The translations under genes and the position numbers were made by a program. The notes beneath the pieces are model-generated. The model saw only the letters and a list, made by a program, of their open reading frames with translations. It was not told the DNA's origin and did not search any database. This document shows, piece after piece, positions 9,029 through 18,549 of a DNA stretch of 64,000 bases; within the stretch, counting starts at the first letter, position 1, and each line of letters begins with the position of its first letter. This DNA comes from an uncultured Flavobacteriaceae bacterium (lineage in GTDB: Bacteria > Bacteroidota > Bacteroidia > Flavobacteriales > Flavobacteriaceae). Location: the NCBI GenBank assembly GCA_947501845.1, contig CANMXP010000008.1, forward strand, positions 1-64,000, in the 5' to 3' direction.

Positions 9029-9790
9029 TTATTCATAAATATCAATCCCATTATCTTCCAATAAAGAGGTAATATTATCAATCTTATTGGCAAAATTAAT
9101 ACCTTGATATTCCTCATTAAGGCCAGCCACTAACATGCCAATGACTTCCTCTGTTTCTTCTAATATTAGTGGTCCGCCACTATTACCAGGCCAAGATTCG
9201 ACATCAAGTTGAAATAATTCGACACCTTTAATGTTATCATTACTAATAGCTCCTGATGTTGTTGACAATAACCCACCAGGGTAACCAATTAGAATAACCT
9301 CTGAGCGTGTCGTAACTCCTGCAGATTCCCCAATAGTTAAATACGGATAATCCTCAGGCACTGAAGATGGGCTTACCAGTTCTAAAACAGCCACATCTTT
9401 AAGATAATATTCTGGTTCGGGATCATTAGATGAATCGATCCAAACAACTTTGGCAGTTGCCGAAAATTGTGGTTCTGATTTTTCAAATATTAAATCGACC
9501 GTATCTCCTACATTCTTATTCTTTACAACATGTTTTGCTGTCAATAATTTAGAAGGGCTTATTAAAAAGGCTGTCCCAGTTCCTGTTCCTGTATTAACCA
9601 AGGCTACAGATTTCTCTAATGCCTGATTAAATTTAGATTGGCTCTCAACTAATCCAAAATGAAAGATTAGATATACAAGTATTGGCAAGACACTTATTAG
9701 TATAAAAGAGGTACTTACCAGCTTCCCTTTTTTATCAAGCTTCTTTTTATTTTCATTTTTTTCGGTTTCTGTATTTCCAAGAAGTATCAT
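9029..9790 (-). CDS. Membrane-anchored trypsin-like serine protease
   Basis: I chose the ATG at 9790, which follows the stop of the tubulin-like gene by one base. A start at 9814 would overlap that gene. The protein has 253 residues with a short cytoplasmic N-terminus, one membrane helix (FILISVLPILVYLIFHFGLV) and then an S1-type protease domain. The catalytic triad is visible: His in LLTAKHVV near 87, Asp in KDVAVLEL near 131, Ser in PGNSGGPL near 203. No PDZ domain follows, so this is not a full DegP/HtrA. The protease domain should be periplasmic, where it could process the exported domains of the neighbouring vWA proteins. That link is inferred from the operon. Confidence 0.85.
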   Translation of the reverse strand: MILLGNTETEKNENKKKLDKKGKLVSTSFILISVLPILVYLIFHFGLVESQSKFNQALEKSVALVNTGTGTGTAFLISPSKLLTAKHVVKNKNVGDTVDLIFEKSEPQFSATAKVVWIDSSNDPEPEYYLKDVAVLELVSPSSVPEDYPYLTIGESAGVTTRSEVILIGYPGGLLSTTSGAISNDNIKGVELFQLDVESWPGNSGGPLILEETEEVIGMLVAGLNEEYQGINFANKIDNITSLLEDNGIDIYE

Positions 9791-9791
9791 C

Positions 9792-12317
9792 TTATTTTTG
9801 TTTTTGGTTAGCACCCATAATTTTCATAAACTCTTCTTCTTTCATATAAGGGTTTCTTAAAATATTCCAGGTTTCATGTCCCATGCCCTTAGTTTTTGAA
9901 TAACGTTCTTTTTCTAATTCATATACATGCTTAATGTCCCCTATATTCTTAATATGTTTTAACGGATTAAAAGAGTCTCCATTAGACATGTAGCCCTGTT
10001 CAACATAGAATATGACAATATTGCTAATTTCTTCGTTTAGCCAAATACCATCTTCATCCTCTACATACGAGTTTAAATAAGAAATTTCAGTATCATTTTG
10101 CAGAGCATTAAATACTTTATCTATTTGGCTTTTATCTTTACCTATAACTAATCTTGGTATGCCTTTTCCTTCTACAAAATCTGTTTTATTATCATTATTA
10201 ACCATAATTAGTGGTGTTTTTGCAATGAGTGCCATTTTCCCACTTTCTTTAGGGTTGTTATTGATATACTCGGCAATATCCATATCTTCAAAACATGTTA
10301 ACCTGATAACATCTGATTCAAATTTTGTAATGCAGTCTCTAAATAAAGTCGTATGGAGTTTATCTGTAGATGTATTAATATAATCCCATAAAGAAGCTTC
10401 TTCAATAATGGTTTTCTTAGATGTTATATTTTTTCCCGTTTGTGTGAAATAACGCGTTTTTGCTGAGTTATATGTTCTATGAAATGCTTCTGGAGAACTA
10501 CCATCTTTATATACTCTAAGTATAGGTATGGTTGTATCTTTTAATTCTGATTCTATATCATTATACCTAGATTGTAATGTTTTGTTTTTCTTATTGGAAT
10601 TATTATTTCTATCCTGAGAATCTATGACATGGCTAATATTCTTAATTAGCTGATCTATTTTAGGTATTTTAGGAAGTGTTATATTTCCATCAAATGTTTT
10701 AAGCGGATCTGTCTCATCTGTAATGTTCTTTTTCAATCGCCATACTCTTTCTGCCATTAAATGGATTTTCATCAAATCGAAAGTTGTTTTTAAACGGTCA
10801 CGAACCACAGCGTTTTGTTCGCCAATTATTTTATACCTTGATTTAAGAATCCATTTTATTTGTTTTTCCAAGAGGTTTTCCCATTTTTCTGACTTGGGAT
10901 GTATCCCTAAGGTTTCCCAATACTCTCTATTATCTTTTATGGCATCGCTAATAGCTGTTAACTGAATTTTTGATATTTGTAAGTTCTCAGTACGATCAAT
11001 TGTTGTACTTATTAACTCATGTATCCTTTGTATCAATTCATCTTCGGCAAGCTGTAAATTATTTTTAACGGCTGTGTAATAATTATTATCACCATAAGAG
11101 CTAAACCATCGCTTAATAAAATGGTATGCAGATTGCTCTGTGTACTCTTTTTTATTGATCTGTTCGGCTTTTATCTTTAAATCTGAAAGGACTCTATTCT
11201 CGCCATCAACAATAGTAGCATCTAAAGTATCAAACGCATTTTTTAGTGTTCTTTCAAAATGGGTTATGGTATCGCTAACAATGCGTTGCCTTACAGCTTT
11301 TATTTGATTTTTATTACTCTTATTGTAATATGCTATGGGGTCTATCCATCTGTTAAGGAGATTGATACTTAAATCTACCCCCAATAACTCTTCCAATTGT
11401 CTTTTAGGATATTGAACCGCAGCAATACCAAAAGAGCCATACTTGTCTATAAAGGCACTTCCTTTACTATCCACTAATCTTCGGTCTCTTTTTTCTCTTA
11501 ATCCAAAAATGTTTAAAAACATCCATAAACCAGCAATTTTGTATAGCCCGCTTAAGCTTTTTACCTGTGCTATACCGTCATTTCGATCTTGCGAAATGAA
11601 ATGGGAAATCTCGAAAGGAAGGTCATTGATCTTGGTTGTGGTAGAGTCTGGCCAGCTCATATTATACTCTTGCTCAGGCTGATTAAATTTTTCTAATGAA
11701 CATAAGGAAGATAATGTATTGCAATACAAAATATTATCCTTGCCCATATAGTCTCTACCTGGTGTTAAAAATAAACCATAAACATCTTCCAATCCCTGAA
11801 TATGTTTCTTGATCATATAAGCAATATCAATAAACACCCCAGAGCCAGTACCTCCAGTTAATGAGCCCGTTATAAACACCGCAGGTCTCGTATTATCACT
11901 ATCTACTTGTGTATGGTTGTTAATTTTATTGAACGCATTGTTAATAGCCTCTTTTACAGTATTAAAATTAGGATAACTCCATAAAGCAACTCTTCCAAAA
12001 GCAGGCATACCGCCAGCGCCTTTTCCAGCATCTTTAATATAGTTTGGATCTGGTATCCAATGGCTTTCAGACTCTGGTAACTGGTCTTTTAGATTATTGA
12101 TTTTTGTTTCTTTATCACTTAAATCTAAATAAACACGTTTAATTTCATTCTTTAGAACCGTTGTGGAAGGGAAACTACTTTCATCGGTTTCTAAATATAA
12201 ATATTCTACATTCCCAGGCTTGTTTTTACCTGTATGCTCAAAATAAAATTTTTGGGTCTCTTCTAAAACACGCAATCCGCTTGTTCCTATACCTATTAAT
12301 AATGTTGGTTTTGCCAT
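9792..12317 (-). CDS. Tubulin/FtsZ-like GTPase family protein
   Basis: This is an 841-residue cytoplasmic protein. It opens with a Rossmann-like strand, PTLLIGIGTSGLRVLEET. The tubulin signature loop is GSLTGGTGSGVFIDIAYM near residues 151-168, matching the G-box (GGGTGSG) that contacts GTP phosphates in tubulin and FtsZ, with one Gly changed to Thr. KGAGGMPAFGR near residues 100-115 may be another nucleotide loop. The C-terminal ~450 residues are helical and charged. I place it in the tubulin-like (Tubulin_2 / FtsZl-1) group, which Makarova and Koonin proposed in 2010 to belong to a membrane-remodelling system with vWA proteins. The gene lies in an operon with several vWA genes, in agreement. 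Confidence 0.8.
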   Translation of the reverse strand: MAKPTLLIGIGTSGLRVLEETQKFYFEHTGKNKPGNVEYLYLETDESSFPSTTVLKNEIKRVYLDLSDKETKINNLKDQLPESESHWIPDPNYIKDAGKGAGGMPAFGRVALWSYPNFNTVKEAINNAFNKINNHTQVDSDNTRPAVFITGSLTGGTGSGVFIDIAYMIKKHIQGLEDVYGLFLTPGRDYMGKDNILYCNTLSSLCSLEKFNQPEQEYNMSWPDSTTTKINDLPFEISHFISQDRNDGIAQVKSLSGLYKIAGLWMFLNIFGLREKRDRRLVDSKGSAFIDKYGSFGIAAVQYPKRQLEELLGVDLSINLLNRWIDPIAYYNKSNKNQIKAVRQRIVSDTITHFERTLKNAFDTLDATIVDGENRVLSDLKIKAEQINKKEYTEQSAYHFIKRWFSSYGDNNYYTAVKNNLQLAEDELIQRIHELISTTIDRTENLQISKIQLTAISDAIKDNREYWETLGIHPKSEKWENLLEKQIKWILKSRYKIIGEQNAVVRDRLKTTFDLMKIHLMAERVWRLKKNITDETDPLKTFDGNITLPKIPKIDQLIKNISHVIDSQDRNNNSNKKNKTLQSRYNDIESELKDTTIPILRVYKDGSSPEAFHRTYNSAKTRYFTQTGKNITSKKTIIEEASLWDYINTSTDKLHTTLFRDCITKFESDVIRLTCFEDMDIAEYINNNPKESGKMALIAKTPLIMVNNDNKTDFVEGKGIPRLVIGKDKSQIDKVFNALQNDTEISYLNSYVEDEDGIWLNEEISNIVIFYVEQGYMSNGDSFNPLKHIKNIGDIKHVYELEKERYSKTKGMGHETWNILRNPYMKEEEFMKIMGANQKQK

Positions 12318-12320
12318 GTC

Positions 12321-12698
12321 CTATTTTTTTAAAAGTGAATAATATTTTGAATAACCATATATAAAAGCTATAACTATAAGTAAGTATACAAGTAGCTGCA
12401 CACTTATGTCTGCATAGAATGTTAAGATTCCCCATGTGAACTCATGGATTCCGTTTACTTTTATGAAGTAAAACCAGTAGACATTGAAAAGCATAAACAA
12501 AAGGAATAGTGCCCATAAAAACTGAAGACGCATAAAGATATCTTGGTGTAATTTGGTCTTATTCTGCGTGAATTTTACTAGAGCAAAAAAGATTGCCCAT
12601 AGAGCAAATGCTGTTATACCAACAAGCATTATAGATTTAATTAAAAAACCTATCCAATTATCTACACCTATTTCTAATAATGATTTAAATTGTTCCAT
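12321..12698 (-). CDS. Small polytopic membrane protein
   Basis: This is a 125-residue protein with at least three membrane helices: MLVGITAFALWAIFFALVKF near residues 20-40, FLWALFLLFMLFNVYWFYFI in the middle, and LLVYLLIVIAFIYGYSKYY near the C-terminus. I recognise no family. It starts 18 bases after the vWA-like gene and ends 3 bases before the tubulin-like gene, so it is an integral part of the operon. It could be the membrane receptor for the tubulin-like filament. That role is a guess from position only. Confidence 0.75.
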   Translation of the reverse strand: MEQFKSLLEIGVDNWIGFLIKSIMLVGITAFALWAIFFALVKFTQNKTKLHQDIFMRLQFLWALFLLFMLFNVYWFYFIKVNGIHEFTWGILTFYADISVQLLVYLLIVIAFIYGYSKYYSLLKK

Positions 12699-12716
12699 AC
12701 GATTATTTTTTATTTT

Positions 12717-13904
12717 TTACCAGTCTTCTTCTTGTGATGTATTATTTGTATTCGATGGAGACGATTTTTCTTCTCGTTCTGTCCAATCGCTTCTTTCTCT
12801 ATTCGTATTCTGTTTCTTTCCAGCAGCTAAATATTTATATCCAAAATACCCGCCTACTCCAAGTAAAAGCAATAATAAAATGATGCCAAAACCACCGCTT
12901 CCCTTATCTTCTCCTTTTATAGTTATGTACTGCGGTTTTGAGTTGGCTCCTTTTGTAGACACGTTAATTTTATAGGTTGCTGGTTCTAGTTTTAAAGATT
13001 GAAATGTTTTGTTTTTTACACTATAGTTTTTCGTTTTTTTGGTTTTAAGGTTATGTGCTCTCAGTGCATATTTTGGTAGGCTATCACACCCAATGCATGT
13101 CCATGAAACACGTATGTTCGATGAAGTCATTGTAAAAGGCGTTTTCCTAGTTCCTTTGGGAGAGATGATACGTAACGATTTCTTATCTGTATTTGTTGGC
13201 GTTATGGTAACCTTCTTGCCATTTTTAAAAATATCTATCTTACTTATATCTATCTTTTTTACTGTTACGGTAAACCTACTGGCTGTTGTATGTTTAAATC
13301 TGGCAACAACCTCACCTACCGAACCTGTTTCGTATTCATCGACCATACTCAGGTCTTCTTTGTCCAATAACCTTGAATTAGGGTCATCAGCCATGCCCTG
13401 AATCCTGATGATGTAATACTCCAGTATCTGATTATTATAGGCAATGTTGCAGACTTTCGCTTCGGCATAATCTCCCCAGGTATCATTATCATCATAAGAA
13501 AAAGGAAACTTATAGTATTTATTAAAATCTGAAGGATAATTACCAACTAGGTTAATTTGAAATTTGTTTGTACTACTAATTTCTCCAAAAGGCATAACCA
13601 TAAAAAAATCATCTACCCCAATTAAAGGCTTCCCTTTCCCTTTAATAATAGCCTCTATTTCTGGACTTGTAAAAACACCTGTTTTTTTCCAGTTAGGGAA
13701 TTTATTGGATGTATAAGACGCCGTAATTATAGATTTTGTAAAAGCTATGGCGTCCTGTCGTTGCGAAAGCGTAATAGGCGAATTATCTTTTTGCACATTT
13801 TTTGATAAGTCAACCATCACAAAAACACTTTGTGTTTTACTTTGACTATATATGCTTGAAAAACATAAAATAATAAGGGTAATACTTAAATATAATGTTC
13901 TCAT
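12717..13904 (-). CDS. Exported vWA-like protein with one C-terminal membrane helix
   Basis: The protein has 395 residues and a signal peptide (LYLSITLIILCFSSIYSQ). The mature part opens with a vWA-type first strand, QSVFVMVDLSKN near residue 29, in which the MIDAS DxSxS reads DLSKN, so the last Ser is replaced and metal binding is doubtful. A beta-rich middle section follows with two Cys in TCIGCDSLP. A glycine-rich membrane helix lies near 336-356 (FGIILLLLLLGVGGYFGYKY), then a short charged cytoplasmic tail rich in Ser, Asn and Glu. The vWA-like part should be periplasmic. It is two bases from the next vWA gene. Confidence 0.75.
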   Translation of the reverse strand: MRTLYLSITLIILCFSSIYSQSKTQSVFVMVDLSKNVQKDNSPITLSQRQDAIAFTKSIITASYTSNKFPNWKKTGVFTSPEIEAIIKGKGKPLIGVDDFFMVMPFGEISSTNKFQINLVGNYPSDFNKYYKFPFSYDDNDTWGDYAEAKVCNIAYNNQILEYYIIRIQGMADDPNSRLLDKEDLSMVDEYETGSVGEVVARFKHTTASRFTVTVKKIDISKIDIFKNGKKVTITPTNTDKKSLRIISPKGTRKTPFTMTSSNIRVSWTCIGCDSLPKYALRAHNLKTKKTKNYSVKNKTFQSLKLEPATYKINVSTKGANSKPQYITIKGEDKGSGGFGIILLLLLLGVGGYFGYKYLAAGKKQNTNRERSDWTEREEKSSPSNTNNTSQEEDW

Positions 13905-13906
13905 AT

Positions 13907-15088
13907 CTAATATTTTTTAGGTTTAATAAATAGCACGATAAGCATTCCCGATACACAAAAAACAGCAAGCCATACAGGGAAGTAATAATCTTTTGTTATT
14001 CCTGCTAAAATTTCTTGAACTGCAGCGGCATAGCTATCTATATCCATGCCTTCATAAACAGCATAGCTACATGCATTTGCCTTATCGAAAAAAGCGTTAT
14101 TGGCGCTTTGAAGATTAATAATGTTAATGTTGTCCTGATAGAAATTATTGAATTGAGGAATTTCACATAAAAAGGCACTTATTTCATTTTCAAAATAGCT
14201 ATCCTCACCATCTGTTACCAATACAAAAATGTTATTTGTGTAACGTTCATTTTGCACATGTTCTAAGGTAAAAAGGTAATTAGACCAAATGGTTTCCAAT
14301 AACGGCGTTCCTTCAGTAAACTCAATACCGTTCAATGCATTGATTGCTGCCTGTTTGTTTGTAAAGTATTGGTGCATACCATCTAGCTGCTGACTATTAC
14401 TAGTCCTTATAAGATTATTAAAATCTCCACTAGGATTATTTTCGGTAAACCAGCTTAGAATGATATCGGTATCATTATTTATATTCTGAAAAGACTTTCT
14501 TAAAATCTCCTGGCCATTACCAATATGCACATCCATACTAGAACTTGTATCTAGTAAAAAAGACACTAAATTTTTATCCATCTTAATTGGCAGAAGTAGT
14601 AATGAGAACCCAAAAGCAGGAATAAGAGACCATAACTTTATTTTTTTGAATCGTTGTAACGCTGCTTTATTTTTGCCTTTTAAATCCTGCCTTGTTGCTG
14701 GGCAGTTTATATTTTGCAGTATATTTTCTCTTTTAAATCCATTGGCTAATACTCTATAGCTTACTATTTGAATAATGATGCAAACAATTATACTAAATAG
14801 GTGCACCAATTTTTCTGTATCACTTTGATAAATATCTGTTTTTAACCAATGGTACATAAACCAAATTACCAATAGGAATTCTATGACAATACTGCATATG
14901 ATTATATGGATTAGTATTTTAAACGCTCTGGTTACTATAATACTTTCTTTTATAAATTTAGAAGCCACCATACTTAATAACCATATACCCACTAATACTG
15001 CTGGCACAAGCCACCATTGTTGAGATTGGGTCATAGTATCTATGTACTTGCCAAAGGCTTCAAATAATAAGATTAAGTACTCTTCCAT
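13907..15088 (-). CDS. Polytopic membrane protein with von Willebrand A domain
   Basis: The protein has 393 residues. About four membrane helices fill the first 165 residues, one vWA domain follows, and a last helix near the C-terminus (VWLAVFCVSGMLIVLFIKP) closes it. The MIDAS is complete: DTSSSMD near residue 175, the Thr in TEGTPLLE and the Asp in VLVTDGEDS. The TM-vWA-TM layout recalls BatA/BatB proteins of Bacteroidota, but there is no MoxR ATPase here. It is one base from the upstream gene and two from the downstream gene. It is the best candidate in the operon for a metal-dependent adhesion or scaffold domain. Confidence 0.85.
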   Translation of the reverse strand: MEEYLILLFEAFGKYIDTMTQSQQWWLVPAVLVGIWLLSMVASKFIKESIIVTRAFKILIHIIICSIVIEFLLVIWFMYHWLKTDIYQSDTEKLVHLFSIIVCIIIQIVSYRVLANGFKRENILQNINCPATRQDLKGKNKAALQRFKKIKLWSLIPAFGFSLLLLPIKMDKNLVSFLLDTSSSMDVHIGNGQEILRKSFQNINNDTDIILSWFTENNPSGDFNNLIRTSNSQQLDGMHQYFTNKQAAINALNGIEFTEGTPLLETIWSNYLFTLEHVQNERYTNNIFVLVTDGEDSYFENEISAFLCEIPQFNNFYQDNINIINLQSANNAFFDKANACSYAVYEGMDIDSYAAAVQEILAGITKDYYFPVWLAVFCVSGMLIVLFIKPKKY

Positions 15089-15089
15089 A

Positions 15090-17084
15090 CTATTTTTCTA
15101 TAACTAGTGTTTCTATTGTTTTTTCTTTTAGTTTCATTCCGTAGGTTATAATCTCCTTAATTTCACCCATTTGTAATGCTACTGAACTCAGGTCGTACGA
15201 CACTTCTTCTTGTGTGGCTTTTATATTCGAATACGTTTGAAAATTTGAAAACAAGGTCACATCGTCTATATAAATGCCAAATAACTGTTTCATTTTATTT
15301 ATTAAATCTGCCTTATACCTTGCAGCGGTATTCGTAGAAAAATCGTTTCCAGTTTCTGTAATTTTTGATGTATTACTGAGTTCTTCCAGTATAATTAAAA
15401 GCACATTTATTTTTGAAATGATAACCTCATTAACAACAATCCATTCCATACCCTTTAGCTTATCTTGATCTGATGCTTTATTTCCTATCTTACGAATCAG
15501 ATCTTTATCTACTATGAGTCCATCATTATTTTTAATAGTAGTTAAGATGGTGTCCCATTGGTTAAATGTGTTCCCTGTGTTATTTTTAAGGTATTTCGCC
15601 AAGACTATAGATTGAAACTTTTTTATTGCATAATTTGTTTCTGAACTTATGGCTTCAATAATTTGATTTTCAATATCTTTTATATAATTGAAAAAAGTCA
15701 ACAGCTTATCGACCTGAGCATGGTGATTTTCTATAAAGAGGGTTTGCTTTTCGAAACGTTCTATTTTTGGAATTAATAGTTCAAGCTTTTCTTGTTTTTT
15801 ATTATTTGTATCGTTCAGGCTTGAAACTTGCTGATTTAGCCCTTCTTTTTCTTTTATGAGGTTATTATTTTCTGATTTTGATAGTTGTAGCTGCTCTCTC
15901 AAAGATTGGGTTTCACGGTCACCATTAGAGTTTATATCTCTTCTAAGGCTTTTTATTTCATCTTTAATTTCCCTTTGACTTTCTTCTACTTTTTTGGTTA
16001 TTTTTTCGGTAACTTTTTTTAGTGATCTTGAAGATATTTCATCAACGCTATTTCTTGTTTCTTTAATAGTATTGAAATCATTATCTTTTTCTGATTCTGA
16101 TTCGCCTGCCCAAGAAGAATTCAAATTGGATTTATTATTCTTTGGTAAATCTTTTCTTTGAAGTTTATTAATAAGCGGTTTTCTAAACCATATTAAAAGT
16201 GCTACTAATACACCGACTCCTAATATAATGGCTACATATAAAGGGCTAAATAAATCTACAAAAGGTTTCTTCTCTTCTTTAACTGTTTCTTTATTAGCGA
16301 CTCCACCTATGATATTAAATTGAAGCTTCACACCATCTTTAGAAGATTTTATAGGATATATCCCATCCTCCAGTACAACACCTTCTACAGACTCCATATC
16401 CCATTTATATAAAACACCTTTATCTTTTCCATAAAGCACATCTATTGGTCCTTCCTCTATCAATACAGTGTGCTTCTCAAATGCTTTGGTATCGTAAGTA
16501 GGAAGAATATCTCCAATAATACTTTTATCGACATAGGCTGTAGCATAACCAGGTATAATAATACGTATATAGGGGTCAGGAAACTTTTTTATTGATGTTG
16601 ATTTATAGAAATAAACCAGCCCAGATGGATCATAAGGATAGCTCTTTACAGTTTTTTCACCCTTTTTCTTTAACCTAACTAGTTTTTCTAAATAGCTAGC
16701 TACTTTGATTTCTTTTTCTTCTTCTTCTATAGTAATTTCATCATGATTAAAATTAAATAGATATCCCTCATAAAGCTTCCCGTCACTCATAAAAACTTTC
16801 TGTTTCTTTATAAGTTTTTGAATGGTTGCATCTGAAAGTATTTTAGGGGGCAAATTAAATGCCTTCATATCATTACCGTTTCCAAGAAAAAGTTCTGAAT
16901 TGTTAGGTAATGTATGTTTAAGATCTTTTCGTTCTAAAATCTCTCCCTCGAATACTAGAAAACTTTTGTCAATGCCTTCCAGTTTCTTTAAGCTTTCACT
17001 TTGAACCTGAGTATATTTTTGTTGACCAATACTAAATTGGACAAAAAAAAGCGTTACAATTGTATATTTTATTGTATTTACCAT
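15090..17084 (-). CDS. Exported/cytoplasmic bitopic protein with long coiled coil
   Basis: The protein has 664 residues with a signal peptide (VNTIKYTIVTLFFVQFSIG). The exported part of ~260 residues is beta-rich. One membrane helix follows near 283-302 (LYVAIILGVGVLVALLIWF), then a cytoplasmic region of ~360 residues. That region begins with a Ser/Asn-rich linker and continues as a long coiled coil (about 345-440, with heptads such as LREQLQLSKSENNNLIKEKE), followed by a helical domain. I do not recognise a family. The layout suggests a periplasm-to-cytoplasm linker in an envelope-spanning complex. Its start overlaps the end of the upstream vWA gene by 7 bases. Confidence 0.75.
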   Translation of the reverse strand: MVNTIKYTIVTLFFVQFSIGQQKYTQVQSESLKKLEGIDKSFLVFEGEILERKDLKHTLPNNSELFLGNGNDMKAFNLPPKILSDATIQKLIKKQKVFMSDGKLYEGYLFNFNHDEITIEEEEKEIKVASYLEKLVRLKKKGEKTVKSYPYDPSGLVYFYKSTSIKKFPDPYIRIIIPGYATAYVDKSIIGDILPTYDTKAFEKHTVLIEEGPIDVLYGKDKGVLYKWDMESVEGVVLEDGIYPIKSSKDGVKLQFNIIGGVANKETVKEEKKPFVDLFSPLYVAIILGVGVLVALLIWFRKPLINKLQRKDLPKNNKSNLNSSWAGESESEKDNDFNTIKETRNSVDEISSRSLKKVTEKITKKVEESQREIKDEIKSLRRDINSNGDRETQSLREQLQLSKSENNNLIKEKEGLNQQVSSLNDTNNKKQEKLELLIPKIERFEKQTLFIENHHAQVDKLLTFFNYIKDIENQIIEAISSETNYAIKKFQSIVLAKYLKNNTGNTFNQWDTILTTIKNNDGLIVDKDLIRKIGNKASDQDKLKGMEWIVVNEVIISKINVLLIILEELSNTSKITETGNDFSTNTAARYKADLINKMKQLFGIYIDDVTLFSNFQTYSNIKATQEEVSYDLSSVALQMGEIKEIITYGMKLKEKTIETLVIEK

Positions 17085-18532
17085 TCTAAATTTGATTTAG
17101 AGTTACTAAATTCATTCTCCTTAATGATTTTTTGATTACTATCATTATAATTCTTGTCATTGTACATATCCAAAACACCAATAGAAACAAGCACTATTAA
17201 TACAACAAATAATGAGAGAATTAATATTTTGATCCAAAAAGGGATTGTTTTTTCGAATGTGATTGGAATGAAATATGATGCCCCTTTATCCCTATCAACT
17301 ATTCGAATAGTAGGGGGTACTGCGTGTTTAGGTATTCTTCCTTGGAATTTAAATTTTATAAAATCTCCATTTTCAATATCTATTTCAAAAAAACCCTGTC
17401 CTTGTTTAATTTTTCCTCTGTCTTTTTTCTCAATTCCTTTTGAATTAGATTTAATCAATTCAAGAGATATCTTTGGATATAATTTAAGAATAGGCGGTTC
17501 GAAAGGGATGCTAATACTATAATTACCATCAGGAATCTTAAGTAAAAAGTTACTTTTAGTGATATTATTTGCGTAATGATATTTAAATGCTAGTGCTTCA
17601 TCTACCTCAAAACTTGGGAAAATAAAATCAGTTACTAAAGGCTGTTGGTCACTTAATAGATTTAATATAGTGTGATCGGTTCTATTAACACCTAAATTAT
17701 CTTCAAAATAACACTCTTCAGATATATATATACTTCCTTTTTCATCATTTTCCTCAGCATTTTTCTCAAGTTCAACTCTATTTATATTAATTGGAAGGTT
17801 AGATAATTGCTGTAGTTTAACATTAATTATTTGTTTTAGGTATTCTCTATTTTGTTGAATCTCTGAAATTGAATAATCAAAATCACTAATTATCGTTACT
17901 ATGAAATGTGCCTTTTTTCTCTTATAATAGTTTTCCAGATATTCCATTAATTTCACAAAATCCGTCCAAGTACTTTCCTTTTCAAGTTCAAAAGAAGAAC
18001 TCTCTTGATTAAAATATTTTATTGTATTTTCAATATTTGGTCTTTCTATTTTTTTTGGACTACTTTCTGGAAAAATAATTTCAGCATTATTTCCAATTGT
18101 CCATATTGAAAAAACATTACTTATCTTTTCAGAAGGTTTTTCTAATTTTAATAATCCGTCCAATATATATAGCTTCGCTACATCTAATGAAGATACAGGT
18201 GTTTTATACTTACTTGGGCCAATAAAAGCTTCCTTTTCTAATTTTTCAATAGTGTTTTTACACAAACTCAAGACTCTTTTGTTAGGCTTTAGCTTTCTAT
18301 ATGAGCTACTTATATCAATAACAAAAATGTAGTGGTTACCTACTTCATCATGGATAGGTTTTACATTAGATTTAGATAGTTCATAGATATTGCTCGTATT
18401 AAAGTCTAATATTTTCGAAAGATCTGTCTCAGTAAATTGTATGATAACAGTAATTATTACTGTCAATAAACTAAACATAGAAAATGCCCCTTTTAAATAC
18501 CTGTTTGATAATATTTTATCGATTAAGTTCAT
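17078..18532 (-). CDS. Bitopic vWA-domain membrane protein
   Basis: I chose the ATG at 18532, 17 bases past the stop of the Hsp70 fusion. An earlier start at 18565 would overlap that gene. The protein has 484 residues: an N-terminal membrane helix (FSMFSLLTVIITVIIQF), a vWA domain with MIDAS DISSSYR near residue 71 and a likely second site in TIISDFDYS near residue 200, a beta-rich region, and a C-terminal helix (IPFWIKILILSLFVVLIVLV) with a short tail. The Ser residues of the DxSxS motif are intact. The domain between the helices should be periplasmic. It is probably a structural partner of the two neighbouring vWA proteins. Confidence 0.8.
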   Translation of the reverse strand: MNLIDKILSNRYLKGAFSMFSLLTVIITVIIQFTETDLSKILDFNTSNIYELSKSNVKPIHDEVGNHYIFVIDISSSYRKLKPNKRVLSLCKNTIEKLEKEAFIGPSKYKTPVSSLDVAKLYILDGLLKLEKPSEKISNVFSIWTIGNNAEIIFPESSPKKIERPNIENTIKYFNQESSSFELEKESTWTDFVKLMEYLENYYKRKKAHFIVTIISDFDYSISEIQQNREYLKQIINVKLQQLSNLPININRVELEKNAEENDEKGSIYISEECYFEDNLGVNRTDHTILNLLSDQQPLVTDFIFPSFEVDEALAFKYHYANNITKSNFLLKIPDGNYSISIPFEPPILKLYPKISLELIKSNSKGIEKKDRGKIKQGQGFFEIDIENGDFIKFKFQGRIPKHAVPPTIRIVDRDKGASYFIPITFEKTIPFWIKILILSLFVVLIVLVSIGVLDMYNDKNYNDSNQKIIKENEFSNSKSNLEW

Positions 18533-18549
18533 ATATCGGATAATACTAA

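Noticed and set aside
12553-12975. Plus-strand ORF of 140 codons over the small membrane protein and vWA-like gene
   Set aside because: It is antisense to two well supported genes and has no recognisable domain.
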